A DNA stretch of 64,000 nucleotides from Ptychodera flava (GCF_041260155.1 NC_091930.1:40833523-40897522); one strand, 5' to 3'; positions 47,527 through 60,415 are shown, numbered from the stretch's first letter. Notes: generated by a model not told the origin, from the sequence alone. Translations and numbers: made by a program.

Positions 47527-48060
47527 TGTACGCCTGACCATGGATGTGAGAAAGAGACATCTGAGACATCCATGACGGTTTCCGTCAATTACCGAGGCTG
47601 AGGATAATTTGAGCTTGCGCAGTGTGATGACTCTTGAAATCAGTTCGTCATGGTAGTTGATGGCAGCAGGATCAGGATACTAAGGCTCTAGCCGCGCGTT
47701 CGTGGAGTTTCTCATCAATCCTAGAACCCACAACGTCTTGTTTAATTCTGCGAATGCAGCAAGTATCGCCCATTCCACAGCACCGAGAACTCATTGTCGA
47801 TTTGGAGTTGCAGCCTTAGCGATAATCGGAGAAGAAGGCGTTCCGTGCACCGTGGATGTCTGAGGAACGAGGAGGAAGCTGCTTCTGTCTTCTCGTCGGC
47901 GTTCAGCGTTTTCACGATTCTGAGACAGCGTTTGATCAGAGTAAGAATTCTATTCTTAACGATACTGTAGGATGTTTAGAATAACCAACGATGTTTTGAA
48001 GTTTGGTACAGATGCAAATCCTCCTTCGTGTTGTTTGTGCAGACAGTACCAATTATAGTA
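47527..48060. repeat. Dispersed repeat E copy 1
   Basis: From ATGTACGCCTGACCA through CCGTCAATTACCGAGGC and GAGCTTGCGCAGTGTGA to the AACCAACGATGTTTTGA block it follows 63131-63700 in the same order and orientation. It is non-coding. Confidence 0.8.
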
Positions 48061-49092
48061 GATAGTAGGAAGAAATTTTTAATTTAATTAACATTTCCTT
48101 TTCAGCTTTAGTCACAAACAATATGGTTTGGTTGATAATAATGGCTTGTTTTCTTTCTTAGATTTTTTAACGTTTTTTGGTATGGCCTGATTGTGTAATT
48201 GTTCATGCTACGCAGTGTTGTGTGTCGGCTTTTTGGTGTTAGATATTAGCCGTGGCAAGACGGAGCCGGGTCACGGTTATAAATGAGACACTTCGGTCCT
48301 TTTGACGCTTTCGTTTTTGAAAGCTGAGTAGTTTTTTGCTCACGTGTGTACACACGTGGGCATATGTCGCAGCGATGTCTGTCTGTCTGTCCGTCTGTGT
48401 GTCTGTCTGTCTGTCTGTCTGTTGGTCCATTTTCTCAAAAACGGCTGAACGTATTTCAGTCAAATTTGGTAGATATCTTCAGAATTCAAATGGCTAGAAC
48501 TGAAAAGGTTTTGGTGGGCGTGGCTTGCATATTAATGAAGTTATGAAAGTTTTAATTTTTCTGTTACGCCGCGTATGACAAGTGAAAACAATCAACTGTT
48601 TGAGGGCGCTGTAAAATGTGCTTGTCCAGGTTGGCTACAGCTGGATAGCTCTGGTTTCAACCACGGTCCCTCCGTGTTTCAACCTCGTATTGAACATTAA
48701 AAATATGATATTTTATTACTCATTCAACTCACTATTCAAGATAAAATATCGTTTAGCAAATTAGCTTTATCCTTGGTAATTGATTGTTTCCCTCGCTGCT
48801 CGATCGCCAGAAATGAGTACATACGTTCTCTACCTAGCCTCATGGCATGGAAGTGCTGATGAATAATAACTTTGGGTCAAAGGTATTGAAGTGTCCAATC
48901 AGGTTCGTGCACAGAGTCCAAGGCCATGACCTACTTCATGTACTTCTGCACTGTTTTGATTTTGCTTCGCCAAGAAACGTGTTCGTCATTGTCCATAGAA
49001 GTATGTTTGCTCTCCTTTGAGGTTGTTTGTGAAACAAATTCCGGGATAGGCCTTGGAATGCATACGATCGGAATCGCGGCAGTGCATGTAGC

Positions 49093-49198
49093 TAGCCCTA
49101 CGAGTATGGCGAGAGTGTCCGGCTTTGGCTACGCCGCCTCCCACCTCCGGTAGGCGGCGTAGCCAAAGCCGGACACTGTCGCCATACTCGTAGGGCTA
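49093..49198. mobile_element. Near-perfect 106-bp hairpin element with 10-bp TSD
   Basis: The 46-bp arms TAGCCCTACGAGTATGGCGA..GGCTACGCCGCC and their complement differ at one position, with a 14-base loop. TGCATGTAGC flanks it at 49083-49092 and 49199-49208, a perfect 10-bp target duplication. The near-identity of the arms implies recent insertion or strong conversion. The duplication length points to Mutator-like transposase. Confidence 0.9.
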
Positions 49199-49209
49199 TG
49201 CATGTAGCG

Positions 49210-50448
49210 TACCATGCTTGTGTAACTGCCGAGCTCAACGTGCATTCACGGTTGATACTCGTGTACAATCATGATGTGTTCAATTCTGATGAAGATTCAT
49301 GAGTCTTACTTTTGCAGTCTTTTTTCCGTACGATAATCCCGACAATACGTGTTACTGTTAGACGAGGTGGCCATTTTATGATAAGTTTCAATACTGCACA
49401 GCTACATAGCGTCACTATCGTGTGATCGAGGTACAGCGTTGTTGAACGGGATACAGAAACTCTGCAGAGGAGAAACGATCGTTGACATGAACAGTCAATG
49501 TACTTCAGCACGTAGTCCGCAGATAGCGGATCGAGAAAATAAACGTGTCCAGTAAATAACGGAATATTTATGTACATTAACTCGATATTAATCAAATTTC
49601 CAGCTCATCGCAAAAAAATGTATTGCAAAGATTAATTTGTCACTGACAAATACTGCACTGTATGGAAAAAACAGTCTGTAGAATAGTTCAACTTCAAGTG
49701 GTATTACCCGAGACAAACACTTGTGTTGTCAATTTGATTTCATTTCATAAACTTCATACTTCATCGAGTATCGTGTATTTCAGCCTTTGTGAAGCCATTT
49801 TATTGATATTTTCAATTTTTGTCTTGGCTTTGTTGTGGAACATGTTGAATCGTCTCCGTGGACATGTAGGCAAAAGTGTGACGGGGTCGAAGTGACTTGG
49901 GTACCTGGGGCCGACCAAAACCAGTGTGAATTACTGGGGTCAAAGCGGACAGCGGCCGGGATGACGTGTTCCCCAAGCGAGCTACCTTCAGAAGTCTGTT
50001 TCATCGCAAAAAAACATCAACTTTTAAAACCCGTCATTTATTTACTGATGTTATTCTCAGCATCACAAACATATACGCCTCTGCTATGTATCACAGCAAA
50101 TAGTTATATTTGAGCGCCCCGTAAATGAGATCCTCGTTTTTTGCGAACCCGGAAGTGTGTCTTGCTCAATGCATTTCCTACCCATAGCGAGGGAAACTGC
50201 CCGCGTTCCCATGCTCCCATGCACCCTTTTTCAATGCCAGTGCAACGCCATCTGTGCAAAATTTGTGGTGGTATGCTCCCGTGTGATGGAAAACCTCTCT
50301 TATTCTAACAATGACGTAGTTGACTTTGGACTTCGATTTCGTAAATGTGATGTCCATGCAGTGAGTTTGGGTTGGCGCGCTTATAATGCAATCTTCGCCC
50401 GCCTGCGGTCCGATATCCCGCATTTATTAGCGATATTTATCTGTTTTG
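49210..50448. other. Non-coding region, nothing recognised
   Basis: An ETS-like ACCCGGAAGTG lies near 50147, and a few frames under 110 codons have no domain. I see no gene. Confidence 0.4.
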
Positions 50449-50995
50449 ACTTGACCAAAGTTGGCAAAACTTGCTATGTACATTAAAGATACTATGATAC
50501 AAGATTATTGAAAGTCATTTGACATTTTTTTCAGCCAATTCCCAATATGCATATTTAATGAACCTTCCAAATTAGGGATATATACGGCATTTACTTGATA
50601 AAATTTGGTGAAACATGCTGTGTACATTGATCATTATACCAGGTTATAACAGCATTGAAAGTCATTTTGCATTTTCATGTCAGCTAATTCATAATTTGCA
50701 TAAATAGCTAACAAGCTTTCACGGTTTGGCATATAGAGCTTGAAGGACTTGACCAAAGGTAATTACACATGCTATATTGTGATACAATGACAGTACTCAA
50801 AGAAATTAATTATTTTTATTTCAGCTAATTACATATTGGAATACTTAATGACCTTTAGAATTGATCTGTGGTGAAATTCATTGTGTTGATCATAACACTT
50901 TAAATGTAGCAAAGCATGTAGCAAAGGTTCAAACTTGCACATAAATGCAATATATAATGCAACACGTGAGCATTTTCAGTTCATATCTGGTTTCA
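50449..50995. repeat. Tandem array of about 155 bp units, HINE-like
   Basis: Three degenerate units each run from TTGACCAAAGTTGGCAAAAC-like sequence through TGAAAGTCATTT to CAGCTAATT and a GCATA..TAATGA block. Short arrays of roughly 160-bp core repeats are typical of Helentron-derived non-autonomous elements (HINEs, such as the bivalve pearl family). The array is followed by TTCAGTTCATATCTGGTTTC, which also borders the truncated Rep gene at 36275-36295. The HINE assignment is an inference. Confidence 0.55.
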
Positions 50996-51537
50996 TCAGT
51001 AGCTACATGTAGAATTTATGTGTTTTGTTTAGTTCATGTTTGATTGCTTCGCTTTTTAACAGTGTTGTTCATCGTCGTGAAGCGCGAGCCTCTTTACGGC
51101 AAAAGCTTATCGCTACCCGTTGATTTTTGTTTCGTTTGTATGCGATTATTATTTGTTTCGGAGAAAGATTACTGGTAGTTTCAGTATTTCATGGGATATC
51201 TTGGGCCGGATATCTTGGTATGATGTCCTCACCTACATAGTTTGTGAGTGACTGAGCGAGTACTCAGGGGTCTATGCTGTGGTGTACTTCAGAAGAAGAA
51301 AAAAACGTTTACGTATTGACAGGTTAGGCTGCTCTTGGTCTTTTCCAGTAACTATGAGCTCTGTCAACGTAGCTAATGCACCAAAGGCAGCAAATTTTGC
51401 CAGGACCAAAGAGTACATGTACATAAAGGAAGGGCCTTGGTTACTATGGCGTCTAGACGCACGCTAGCCCGCTCTGTGCGGCAGGGCCATAATATGGCTA
51501 CGACCATGGATGTACAAAAATAGACGCGTACGTTAGT

Positions 51538-51573
51538 CCATGGAGGTAAAAGAGTTCTCGTCTACCTCCATGG
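51538..51573. mobile_element. Miniature palindrome of the CATGGAGGTA family
   Basis: CCATGGAGGTA, 14 bases, TACCTCCATGG. The ends match the perfect TIRs of 25912-27267. It may be an extreme internal-deletion product or the junction of two ends. Confidence 0.5.
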
Positions 51574-51904
51574 TCAGTCATGGAGCCAGGAGCGGAGCTA
51601 GTACCTCCTTGCTGTACGGCAAGCATTGTGGAATATCTTGGTCTTTGCATGCTCACTTTCTTTCGAATGTCGTTACAATTTACAAACGGCTATGTTGGGT
51701 CTGCATACTTTTCCCTGTTTGATGAACATTAGGGTTGTATTTGACGGGAAATTTGTGATAAACACAAATTTGTCTGCTTTATTCGGGATCGTAGCTGGCA
51801 TGCCCACACTTTGGGGTTATTAACCTGATATAATAGCCATTCACAAGATTTCAAATCGATATAAGTGTGCGCGTAAACAAGAAATGTAAACTAATAAATT
51901 TTGA

Positions 51905-51966
51905 TAGACGTGGTGGGTATGGCCGATTTGCCCCAATAACCCATATACCCACCACGTCTCAATCTA
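51905..51966. mobile_element. Short foldback element
   Basis: TAGACGTGGTGGGTAT and ATACCCACCACGTCTCAATCTA pair over 14-16 bases around a loop that itself contains complementary GGTATGG/CCCATATACC. It starts TAGAC and ends TCTA like the 13768 element. No target duplication found. Confidence 0.55.
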
Positions 51967-51987
51967 TGTGGGGGAAAGTTGTAATGG

Positions 51988-51989
51988 AA

Positions 51990-52079
<90 letters not shown>
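51988..52079. repeat. (GA)n microsatellite, second copy
   Basis: About 45 GA units with a single GAAA interruption early on, ending in a G-rich stretch. It corresponds to the GA tract at 11399-11457 that precedes the same duplicated sequence. Confidence 0.95.
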
Positions 52080-52084
<5 letters not shown>

Positions 52085-52090
52085 AGGGGG

Positions 52091-52205
52091 AGATTAAAAT
52101 CCAACGGATGTAGAGTACTTCGCGGCGACGTTTGTAGTGAGAGGCGAGAGCAAGAGAATGCCGCGGAAGTATAAACGTCGTCGTACTCTACATCTGATTT
52201 TAATC
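52091..52205. mobile_element. Foldback element inserted in the duplicated block
   Basis: AGATTAAAATCCAACGGATG..TAGAGTAC and GTACTCTACATCTGATTTTAATC form imperfect arms of about 45 bp. The copy at 11458 has no such element between the GA tract and TCATTGG, so it inserted after duplication in this copy. Confidence 0.65.
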
Positions 52206-53105
52206 AGATTGGGTTTTTTCAGACTGTTGTGTTCGAAAAATGTCTTTAAGAGGTTTTAAAAACATAACGCATCGAATTGTCTCAACTTGCATAATTATTG
52301 AGAGCATTGTTTTAAAAATGTTTATTTTTGGCAAACTGTGATAAATGCGAAATTGCATATAGCCGCAGTTTTTGAATTTTAAACGAGGTTGATATTTTCT
52401 GTTTCGTTCTACCATGTGGTCGTCTGGTTTCAGAGAAACCCGCCCGATTAATCGTCAAGAAACGTTTTGACGAATGGTCTTTTTTACCTTTAGTCAGAAT
52501 TGTGTATTCTTAGAAGTTGGTCGAATTTGTGCGATACTTTAAAACATCATTACTGTTTTCACAAGCTGTGGTTACAGTAAACCACCCTAGTATGCCTTTA
52601 TTTTTAATCGCGCATGTAGGTTTCAAAAACTGTAGGACGAGGTGGCCGCGCGTAATTAACATATTATTTTTGTCTGTGTGTCTTCATAAAAATGTCGTTT
52701 GCAAACCACTGGCTTTGCACGGAAGCCTTTTTCTTCTCATTTTCATCATGCTAAGTTTTTAACTTCAATGAACTCATGGTCGTAAATAAGAGAGGCGTAT
52801 ACTTGCACGTATACTTCAGAATATAATTGACTTTGGGAATTATGTATCGTTTAATTTTCATGAACTGCCTATAAGTTGTATTGATAATACTGCCCTGCCA
52901 CTTGAAGAAAACAAAATCAGTTTTAGGATTCCTACAGAATATTTACTAGCGGAGATTACCAACTCCTGCTATTCATTTATAAGGAAATTAGGTATAGTTT
53001 TATGTGTACGGTGGCAAGCCACTCTTCAGCTGCATGATGTGTTTGTTATAATCTGTAATTTTGTTATTTTTACCTGATTGTTGGCCAGGTCGAATCAGTC
53101 TGTCT
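52204..53105. repeat. Second copy of the NXPE 3' UTR block
   Basis: Highly similar, by eye, to 11458-12350 in the same direction. No NXPE coding sequence precedes it, so only the untranslated part was copied, or both are copies of a dispersed repeat. Confidence 0.85.
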
Positions 53106-53106
53106 C

Positions 53107-53176
53107 ACCCATTGATAGAGTCAACACCACAGCCGTTATTTTACTACGTGTGTGGCGGCTGTGGTGTTGGCCCAAT
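53107..53176. mobile_element. Short foldback element
   Basis: ATTGATAGAGTCAACACCACAGCC-like and GGCTGTGGTGTTGGCCCAATCAAT-like arms of 24 bases with four mismatches, loop of about 20. It sits exactly where homology to the first 3' UTR copy ends. A second perfect 10-bp stem (TAATCCGCTG..CAGCGGATTA) follows immediately. Confidence 0.6.
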
Positions 53177-53279
53177 CAATTAATCCGCTGATACGGACAG
53201 CGGATTAGCAAGTTGGCAATGTTTTCGGAGCAATTATAGTGGTGTATACACAAGTTGGAGAAGAGATAAGGACTTGTCG

Positions 53280-53443
53280 GTAATAAATAAAGCTGTCAGA
53301 CGGTGTGGAGTCGAAATCTTTATTTGAAATACCACAGTCAAAATTAATAAAATTACTTGTAGTAATAAAGAAAGCAGTCAGACGGTTTGGAGTTGACCTC
53401 TTTATTTGAAATATCACGGTCAAAATTGATAAAATCAAATAAG
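53280..53443. repeat. Two-copy 82-bp tandem repeat
   Basis: Units start GTAATAAATAAAGCTGTCAG (53280) and GTAATAAAGAAAGCAGTCAG (53362). Both share GACGGT.TGGAGT, CTTTATTTGAAATA and GTCAAAATT.ATAAAAT. Function unknown. Confidence 0.75.
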
Positions 53444-54170
53444 GTAAACCGTTGCACAAAAAACCCTCCCCCCAACCCCAGGGGACTTATTTATTCCCCT
53501 GTGATAAACACGCAGAGATTATGTATAGGCTTGGCGGCATAGTGCGCATGCGCTATCTTCAACGTTATGCTTAGCATCTACATCGGTGCGTCAAACACGT
53601 CCAGGACTGTGAGCAGACCAAAGCCCGGCGGCGCTCAGTACCGTCGAAAAAGCAAGCGAGGGCCACAGAAGCGAACCTGAAAAAGACGGCAACGTGCGCA
53701 AAGGTCGATTTAAATGTAAAACAGTCCAACTTTGGCTCATACTACACAGCAACAACGATCAAGAACGTATAAGCGTCAGATTTGGCCGAGGACGCAGTCG
53801 TTAACGGAGACGTGCTCAGTTCAAGAATGAAAGTATTTGACACGCTGCTTTTCGATCATATGAGGCTACGCTAATTACATACCCGAGTCCTAAAATTAGC
53901 CTGAGCGAGATGAAACTTCTCTTAGTTGCGATGTGTCTGCCGATTACAGAAACCTTGAGCAACACCGTACCCGACAGCACGCGACATTTATGTCAAGGAG
54001 TTTCCCAAGCGAGTGCATGAGTTCATACACACCTTATGCAGATTCACAAGAGCAAGTTCACCGATCTGCTATTTTTTGCAAAACGAAATGCAAATACTTT
54101 TTTATTCCATACCTTTTCTTTCTTTAAATATAACCCAAAAATTAAATTACGTGGATTGCGAGACTTCACA
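53444..54170. other. Non-coding region upstream of the retrotransposon relic
   Basis: It includes a near-palindromic AGTGCGCATGCGCT at 53542-53555 (NRF1-like) and short frames with no domain. No gene is called. Confidence 0.4.
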
Positions 54171-55122
54171 AATGATAATGCCATTAGAATGATTTCAAAT
54201 CTTGAAAATTGCATTTCAGATGTCAGACTCTGGATGTCTACAAATTTTCTCACTTTAAACGATGATAAAACAGAATTTGTAATTTTCTCCTCGGATTGTC
54301 CATCTGATAGAAATATCACAGAAATTTGTGTTGGAGATGCTAAAATTCCTGGTTGCTATCAGGCCAAAAGCCTAGGCGTCATCCTTGATTCTCATCTCAC
54401 ACTGAGACCTCATGTTTCAGAGATCTGCCGTACGGCAACCTTTCATCTACGACGCATTGCTCGTATTCGTAAATATTTATCAAGGTCTGCCACAGAACAA
54501 CTTGTCCATGCTTTTATCACATCTCGTATTGATTTCTGTAACTCTCTGCTGTATGGACTTCCGAATAATTTAATCATGCAGATTCAACGTATTCAAAACA
54601 TGGCTGCAAGAGTTGTAACTCGTTCAAAAATCTCTCTTCCGATATCACCCCTGTTCTGTACCAGTTGCATTGGTTACCGGTGACACAGCGCATTGTATTT
54701 AAGATGTTAGTCCTGACTTTTAAGTGTATTCACGGGCTTGCTCCCAGTTATCTTTCAAATATGATATCACTCTATGTTCCATGTCGTAACTTGAGGTCAG
54801 CTGACCAGTTCAGACTTCGTCCGGTTCGATCGCGCACAAAGAAGTATGGAGATCGTTCGTTTAGTGTGGCAGCTCCCATACTCTGGAACAGTCTTCCATT
54901 AGATATTCGGCGTTCTCCTAGCCTGTCAATTTTTAAAACTAATGTTAAAACTTTCCTTTTTAAATTTGCTTTTTAGACTTTGGTTTTAGATGGTTTTATT
55001 GTAGTTTTTTTTTATTACTGTTCTAATTGCTTTTTGTGATATGTAAATTTTCTCACAGCGTCCTTGATCACTTTGTTGTGGATATTGACGCTTTATAAAT
55101 AAATTATTATTATTATTATTAT
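54171..55122 (+). pseudogene. L2/CR1-type non-LTR retrotransposon, 5'-truncated 3' end
   Basis: The + strand encodes the end of an RT: WMSTNFLTLNDDKTEFVIFS, then KSLGVILDSHLTLRPHVSEI, LVHAFITSRIDFCNSLLYGL and NMAARVVTRS. A one-base shift near 54645 follows, then LHWLPVTQRIVFKMLVLTFK and RSFSVAAPILWNSLPLDIR. These blocks are diagnostic of the L2/CR1 group, which lacks RNase H here. It stops at 54974, and a 3' UTR ends in an (ATT)n tail at 55104-55122. It lacks the catalytic FADD motif and everything upstream, so it is inactive. Confidence 0.9.
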
Positions 55123-56512
<1,390 letters not shown>

Positions 56513-56709
56513 TCTTCAATGTGTGTATGTCTTAGACTGGACTATATAAAGAAAGTAGGTATACGAAGGTATCATCATCATCATCATCACCATCAACAGC
56601 CAAAACAATGTACTTTTTATCGTCACTTTTGTATTCACTTATATTATCTTCAAGCTGATTTTTACAATGTCACTAAAACGTTTACATATTCTTTAAAATA
56701 ATAGCGGCA

Positions 56710-57764
56710 TTTTTTTTTACCGTGCAAACAAGGTGGCATTTTAAATGTCTTCTCACCACTCCTTCTTACTACCGAAATGAAGAGATGTAGAGGTGAAGAC
56801 GTGTCCATTTAAAGCTCCATAAGCTGTATCTTTTGGCAATTTTTTCAGAACTTTTGTTTTGTGGTTTTCCTACACTTTCTGTATTGAATCCCTAAACTGT
56901 AATTTAATGCCAAGTATTTAGCATACCAACACAACCTATATGAGTATAATCTACGTTGTTATTGTTGAGTTATTGTTGAAAATTGTTTTCAAGTCCGGAC
57001 TAGAATACATTTGTAAACAATAAATAATGATCACTACACACATACAAGCTGTGTTGAGCAAGAAGAATACTCGAAATTTCAGCATGACAAACGGATTAGG
57101 GTCAGACACGGTAGTTGATATACAGAAACAGAATACTGAAAAACTTGCCACATATTACAGCTTATGTCCCTTTAAGGCCTATATAAGAGGTATGGTGTCC
57201 TACCTTTGTTCAACGAAATGTCTCGGGGGAAAGATAACATGGGGCAGAGAATGACTTCACTCCAGTACGGATATTTTTGCATATATACTAAAACAAAGTC
57301 GTTTGACTAAGTGGACATTTCTGAAAACCATGTGAATTCTTCTAGAGTGTGAAAACATACAAAACAACAACCAAAACAAAGCAAACAAACAAAAAACATT
57401 AAGCTCCCTGCGTTTAATATTCTAATATAAGATATCCCTTGGTGTTGCAGGCAAATGATGGCAACTATGCGTTATTTACGTATGTCGGTTAGCACATCGA
57501 CCGAAACGCATAGGTTTCCGCCAACTCTCACTCCGACCAGTTCGGCGGAGACCCATATTATATAACGACGGGGTCTTTTCAGTTATACCCTTCTACCGTT
57601 TTTATGGGAACCAAAGGATTGCGACCTTGTTGATCATGCGCGCGTCCTTCAAATTACACTGTGAAGCCCCGTGGCACAGCTGAACAATTGGCACGCCCTG
57701 GTCTGGCCTCGCGCACAACTTGCTTGTCACGCATGATGCATGCGAATGGATACCGTGGCTTTAA
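56710..57764. other. Non-coding region, nothing recognised
   Basis: No domain-bearing frame, RNA gene or clear repeat boundary was found. Confidence 0.4.
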
Positions 57765-58538
57765 GGTGAAGTACTACGAATTACGTCAAAATTAAGTTGT
57801 GGTGTCATTTTCTTGAAACTTTGCACAAATATTCTTGGAAGTTGTGCAAGTGCAAAAACAAAATAAAAAATGGGGGTCACAACGCTCGTTTCCATGGAAA
57901 CGGACATTAAAATGGCGTCGTTAGAAATAAATAAAAATGATATAATTCACTTAAACTAAAGAAAGCAATTATAAAAAGCATAGCAAATGAGTTAATGTTA
58001 ATAAATACCAAGATTTAAGATCCATATATATCGAATGTATAGTTTTCATGATGTTTGTAAAGAAATTTTTACATAAGTATCGATTACAAAATGACGATAT
58101 CGAAATTATATCACTACATAATTTTCGAACTTTCTTCCTGTCGCTTTGAATGGTGTCATTTTGACCAAACTTGGCGAATAAAATCCTGACATAATACCAT
58201 TTAGTTTACACTTTTAATAAAAGGGTGTCACCACGCTACTTTTTACAATATCTCCAGGTGAATGGGTAATATGCGCCATGTAAATGGGAGAGAAATGTTA
58301 ATTTTTCGCTCATATTGAATAAAAACCAGACTCCTAGGGGGTCAAAATATGACAAGGTTATAGGTCACATGTATTTCTAAGAGACTGGGTCAAAAAATTA
58401 GGTAAAAGCGCAATTTCAACAATGACAGGTGATGTTAAATACATGCGCTACAAAGTAACCCATTTGCGACAGGCTGGTGTTAAATCTGCGCAGAAACGTT
58501 CTAAAGCGTGTGCGCGTCCGAATTCGTCGCCCTTTACC
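57765..58538. mobile_element. TTAA-target TIR element J (774 bp)
   Basis: GGTGAAGTACTACGAATTACG at the left pairs imperfectly (about 16 of 21) with the complement of CGAATTCGTCGCCCTTTACC at the right. Perfect TTAA lies at 57761-57764 and 58539-58542. Two internal direct repeats of GGTGTCATTTT with CACGCT follow-ups suggest a partial internal duplication. No transposase. Confidence 0.6.
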
Positions 58539-58687
58539 TTAACAGACTTCTCTCACGTGTGTTTCATGAAACATTTGAAATATACTGGTATTCTTCGAGA
58601 ACTGTTGACCTTCGGAAGGCATTAATGTATCAAAATCTGATCACCGGCCACTGAACGGAGAATTACGTTTTCTGTACTTCTCATCAC

Positions 58688-59016
58688 GGAAGAATGCACC
58701 CCGGGGACAGACATTTGGACTCTCAAACTTTGAAAATTCAAGTCTGATATAGGCCTACTACTTGTTGGGGTTCATTTTAAAGCTCTTGGTGTAATAAAAC
58801 TTTGTACTGGCTTAGTTTTTCGAAATTCGTAAACTTTTATTTTTCTCTAGACAGCTAACACAGGAATTGCGGCCATCATGCATGTATAGGTAAATTTTGG
58901 GTTATTTGTTTCTCTAGTACCAAAATTTGCATGGTGACCTTCGGTTTTTACTCTTGATTTTGAAAGAGAATGGTTAAAAGATTCCCTAAGGAAAGTTGAC
59001 TCTCGAGGCTCGTACC
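58688..59016. mobile_element. Family A MITE copy 4
   Basis: It aligns with 1831-2183 from CCGGGGACAGA through GCTCTTGG, TTTTTCGAAA, ACAGGAAT.GCGGCCAT and TTGTTTCTCTAGT to TCTCGAGGCTCGTACC|TTA. The family B element is inserted directly in its terminal TTA(A). Confidence 0.7.
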
Positions 59017-59019
59017 TTA

Positions 59020-59061
59020 GGGGCCGTAGATAATTACAACACGCGCATGGTAAACGCAATA

Positions 59062-59109
<48 letters not shown>

Positions 59110-59589
59110 GGGGGGCTGTATTTTGATTAGCGTACTCAAAAACCGCACTACATGTTTTTATATCGCAACATCCAACTACATGTTTTATTTATCGCAAAAT
59201 ATCGGGCTATGTTGTTTGGCGTGTACCAAGCCATGGCCAGTGCGGCGCCGGCACGACTACACCAGCATTCTTTGATATACATGTGGTTCAGCGTACGAGT
59301 AACAATAATTTTGGATACACTGTTTCAATTCATTTCATTCTGTTGGTTGCATCATTATCGAGTTCACACTGAACTAATATTGATTTTAGAGGGGATATGC
59401 CAGGAGGGGAGGCGGGTAGCGTATGCGTGATTTCATAGCAACATAATTACCGATTGTAGGTATGCTGATACGGTATGAGGCTTGGTTAGATTTCCACACT
59501 TCCAAACGTTCGTTTACAGGGGATCGGGTTTGAGGCTAAACGCACTTATTTGCGCTTACTGTGCGCATGTTTTAATTATCCACGGCCCC
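59020..59589. mobile_element. MITE-like TIR element, family B copy 2 (inverted)
   Basis: It starts GGGGCCGTAGATAATTAC and ends TTTTAATTATCCACGGCCCC. The interior matches the reverse complement of 898-1456, including the GTTTGGCGTGTACCAAGCCA block. Flanks are TTA and TTT. The (GT)n tract lies inside its left end. Confidence 0.75.
59064..59108. repeat. (GT)n microsatellite
   Basis: About 22 GT units followed by a G-run, within the family B element. The ORFs here are artefacts. Confidence 0.95.
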
Positions 59590-59595
59590 TTTGTC

Positions 59596-59890
59596 ATATT
59601 TGTCGACGTGCGACAAGGAGCCCGTACAAATATTGGGTTTGCGTAAGAGCAAACACTTTTGTTCACTTGTGACGTTTTTGCAGAGTGTTCAACCAGGGAG
59701 ATTACAAACTATCGAAATGCTTTCGTTTGTTCGTTTCTCTATCGTGTGTGTATATAGAGGTTGACAGTGTAAAACGGACGTGAGTTAACATGTACATGTT
59801 GGTGTAGATTGTGAAGATCTCGAGATGTCGGCAAAGAGTTGACTCACTTGTTAACGGACTCTCTATGTAGGGATTATCTCCTTGACAGTA
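59596..59890. repeat. Dispersed repeat K copy 2
   Basis: Same orientation as 14800-15160. It begins just after the family B element and includes GTTGACTCACTTGTTAACGG and TAGGGATTAT. Confidence 0.7.
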
Positions 59891-60363
59891 GCTTTTTTCC
59901 CTCACCGAATCGATTTTTGATCCCCATATTGTCATCTTTCAAATGCAAATTGTACGGCCGGCGGCGAACAAGGGTAGTGTTCCGAACAGTGCATATACGT
60001 TTCCGATCAACCGCTCATCGGAATTAAAATATTTTGTATCGTATACTGTATATTCTAACCGTAAAGATCGTGTTTCTTTTTTATTTCGTTTTGTCTTGGG
60101 GGCGTTGCTTTTAATAGTGATAGGCGATTTTTTGTGTTTTTTTGTTTTTGTTTGTTTTTGTTTTTGTTTTTTTTTTGTTTTTTTAAGGGGAGTGATATGT
60201 TAACTAGGGAAACGAATTTTCAGGCTCCGGATTGGCCCGCGTCAAGCTGTAGCCGCAGATAGACCTGTCACTTTTACTGTACGACATGTATTATGCATAT
60301 TCATATAACAAATTTACATGATAAGGCAGAACCTAATTAGAATTTTGATGACGTGTGGGGCTG

Positions 60364-60415
60364 AACGTCACAACGATCCCTCCACAATTTGTTTTTGCGG
60401 AGGGACCGTGACGTT
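60364..60415. other. Hairpin AACGTCAC..GTGACGTT
   Basis: AACGTCACAACGATCCCTCC and GGAGGGACCGTGACGTT pair with one bulge around a T-rich loop. CGGAGGGACC recurs at 61841-61850 and GGTCCCTCC at 16391, so the GGAGGGACC block may be an element terminus. Confidence 0.5.

Larger units (their letters stand above)
47226..48646. mobile_element. Large foldback element with about 300-bp inverted arms
   Basis: The left arm 47226-47526 and right arm 48332-48646 are near-exact inverse copies, from ATCCAGCTGTAGCCAACCTG through the CAGA/GTCT microsatellite to CACGTG..ACACGTG and a six-base homopolymer. The 805-bp centre is largely a copy of a sequence also found at 63131-63700, which lacks the arms. The element is therefore a foldback unit that surrounds, or captured, another repeat. 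No coding. Confidence 0.85.

Noticed and set aside
50140..50490. Gene start at an ETS-like CCGGAAGT with a 109-codon frame
   Set aside because: A single motif and a frame with no recognisable domain, no donor and strong overlap with an antisense frame.
51968..52174. Arg-Glu repeat proteins
   Set aside because: Translation of a GA microsatellite. The same applies to 11360-11545.
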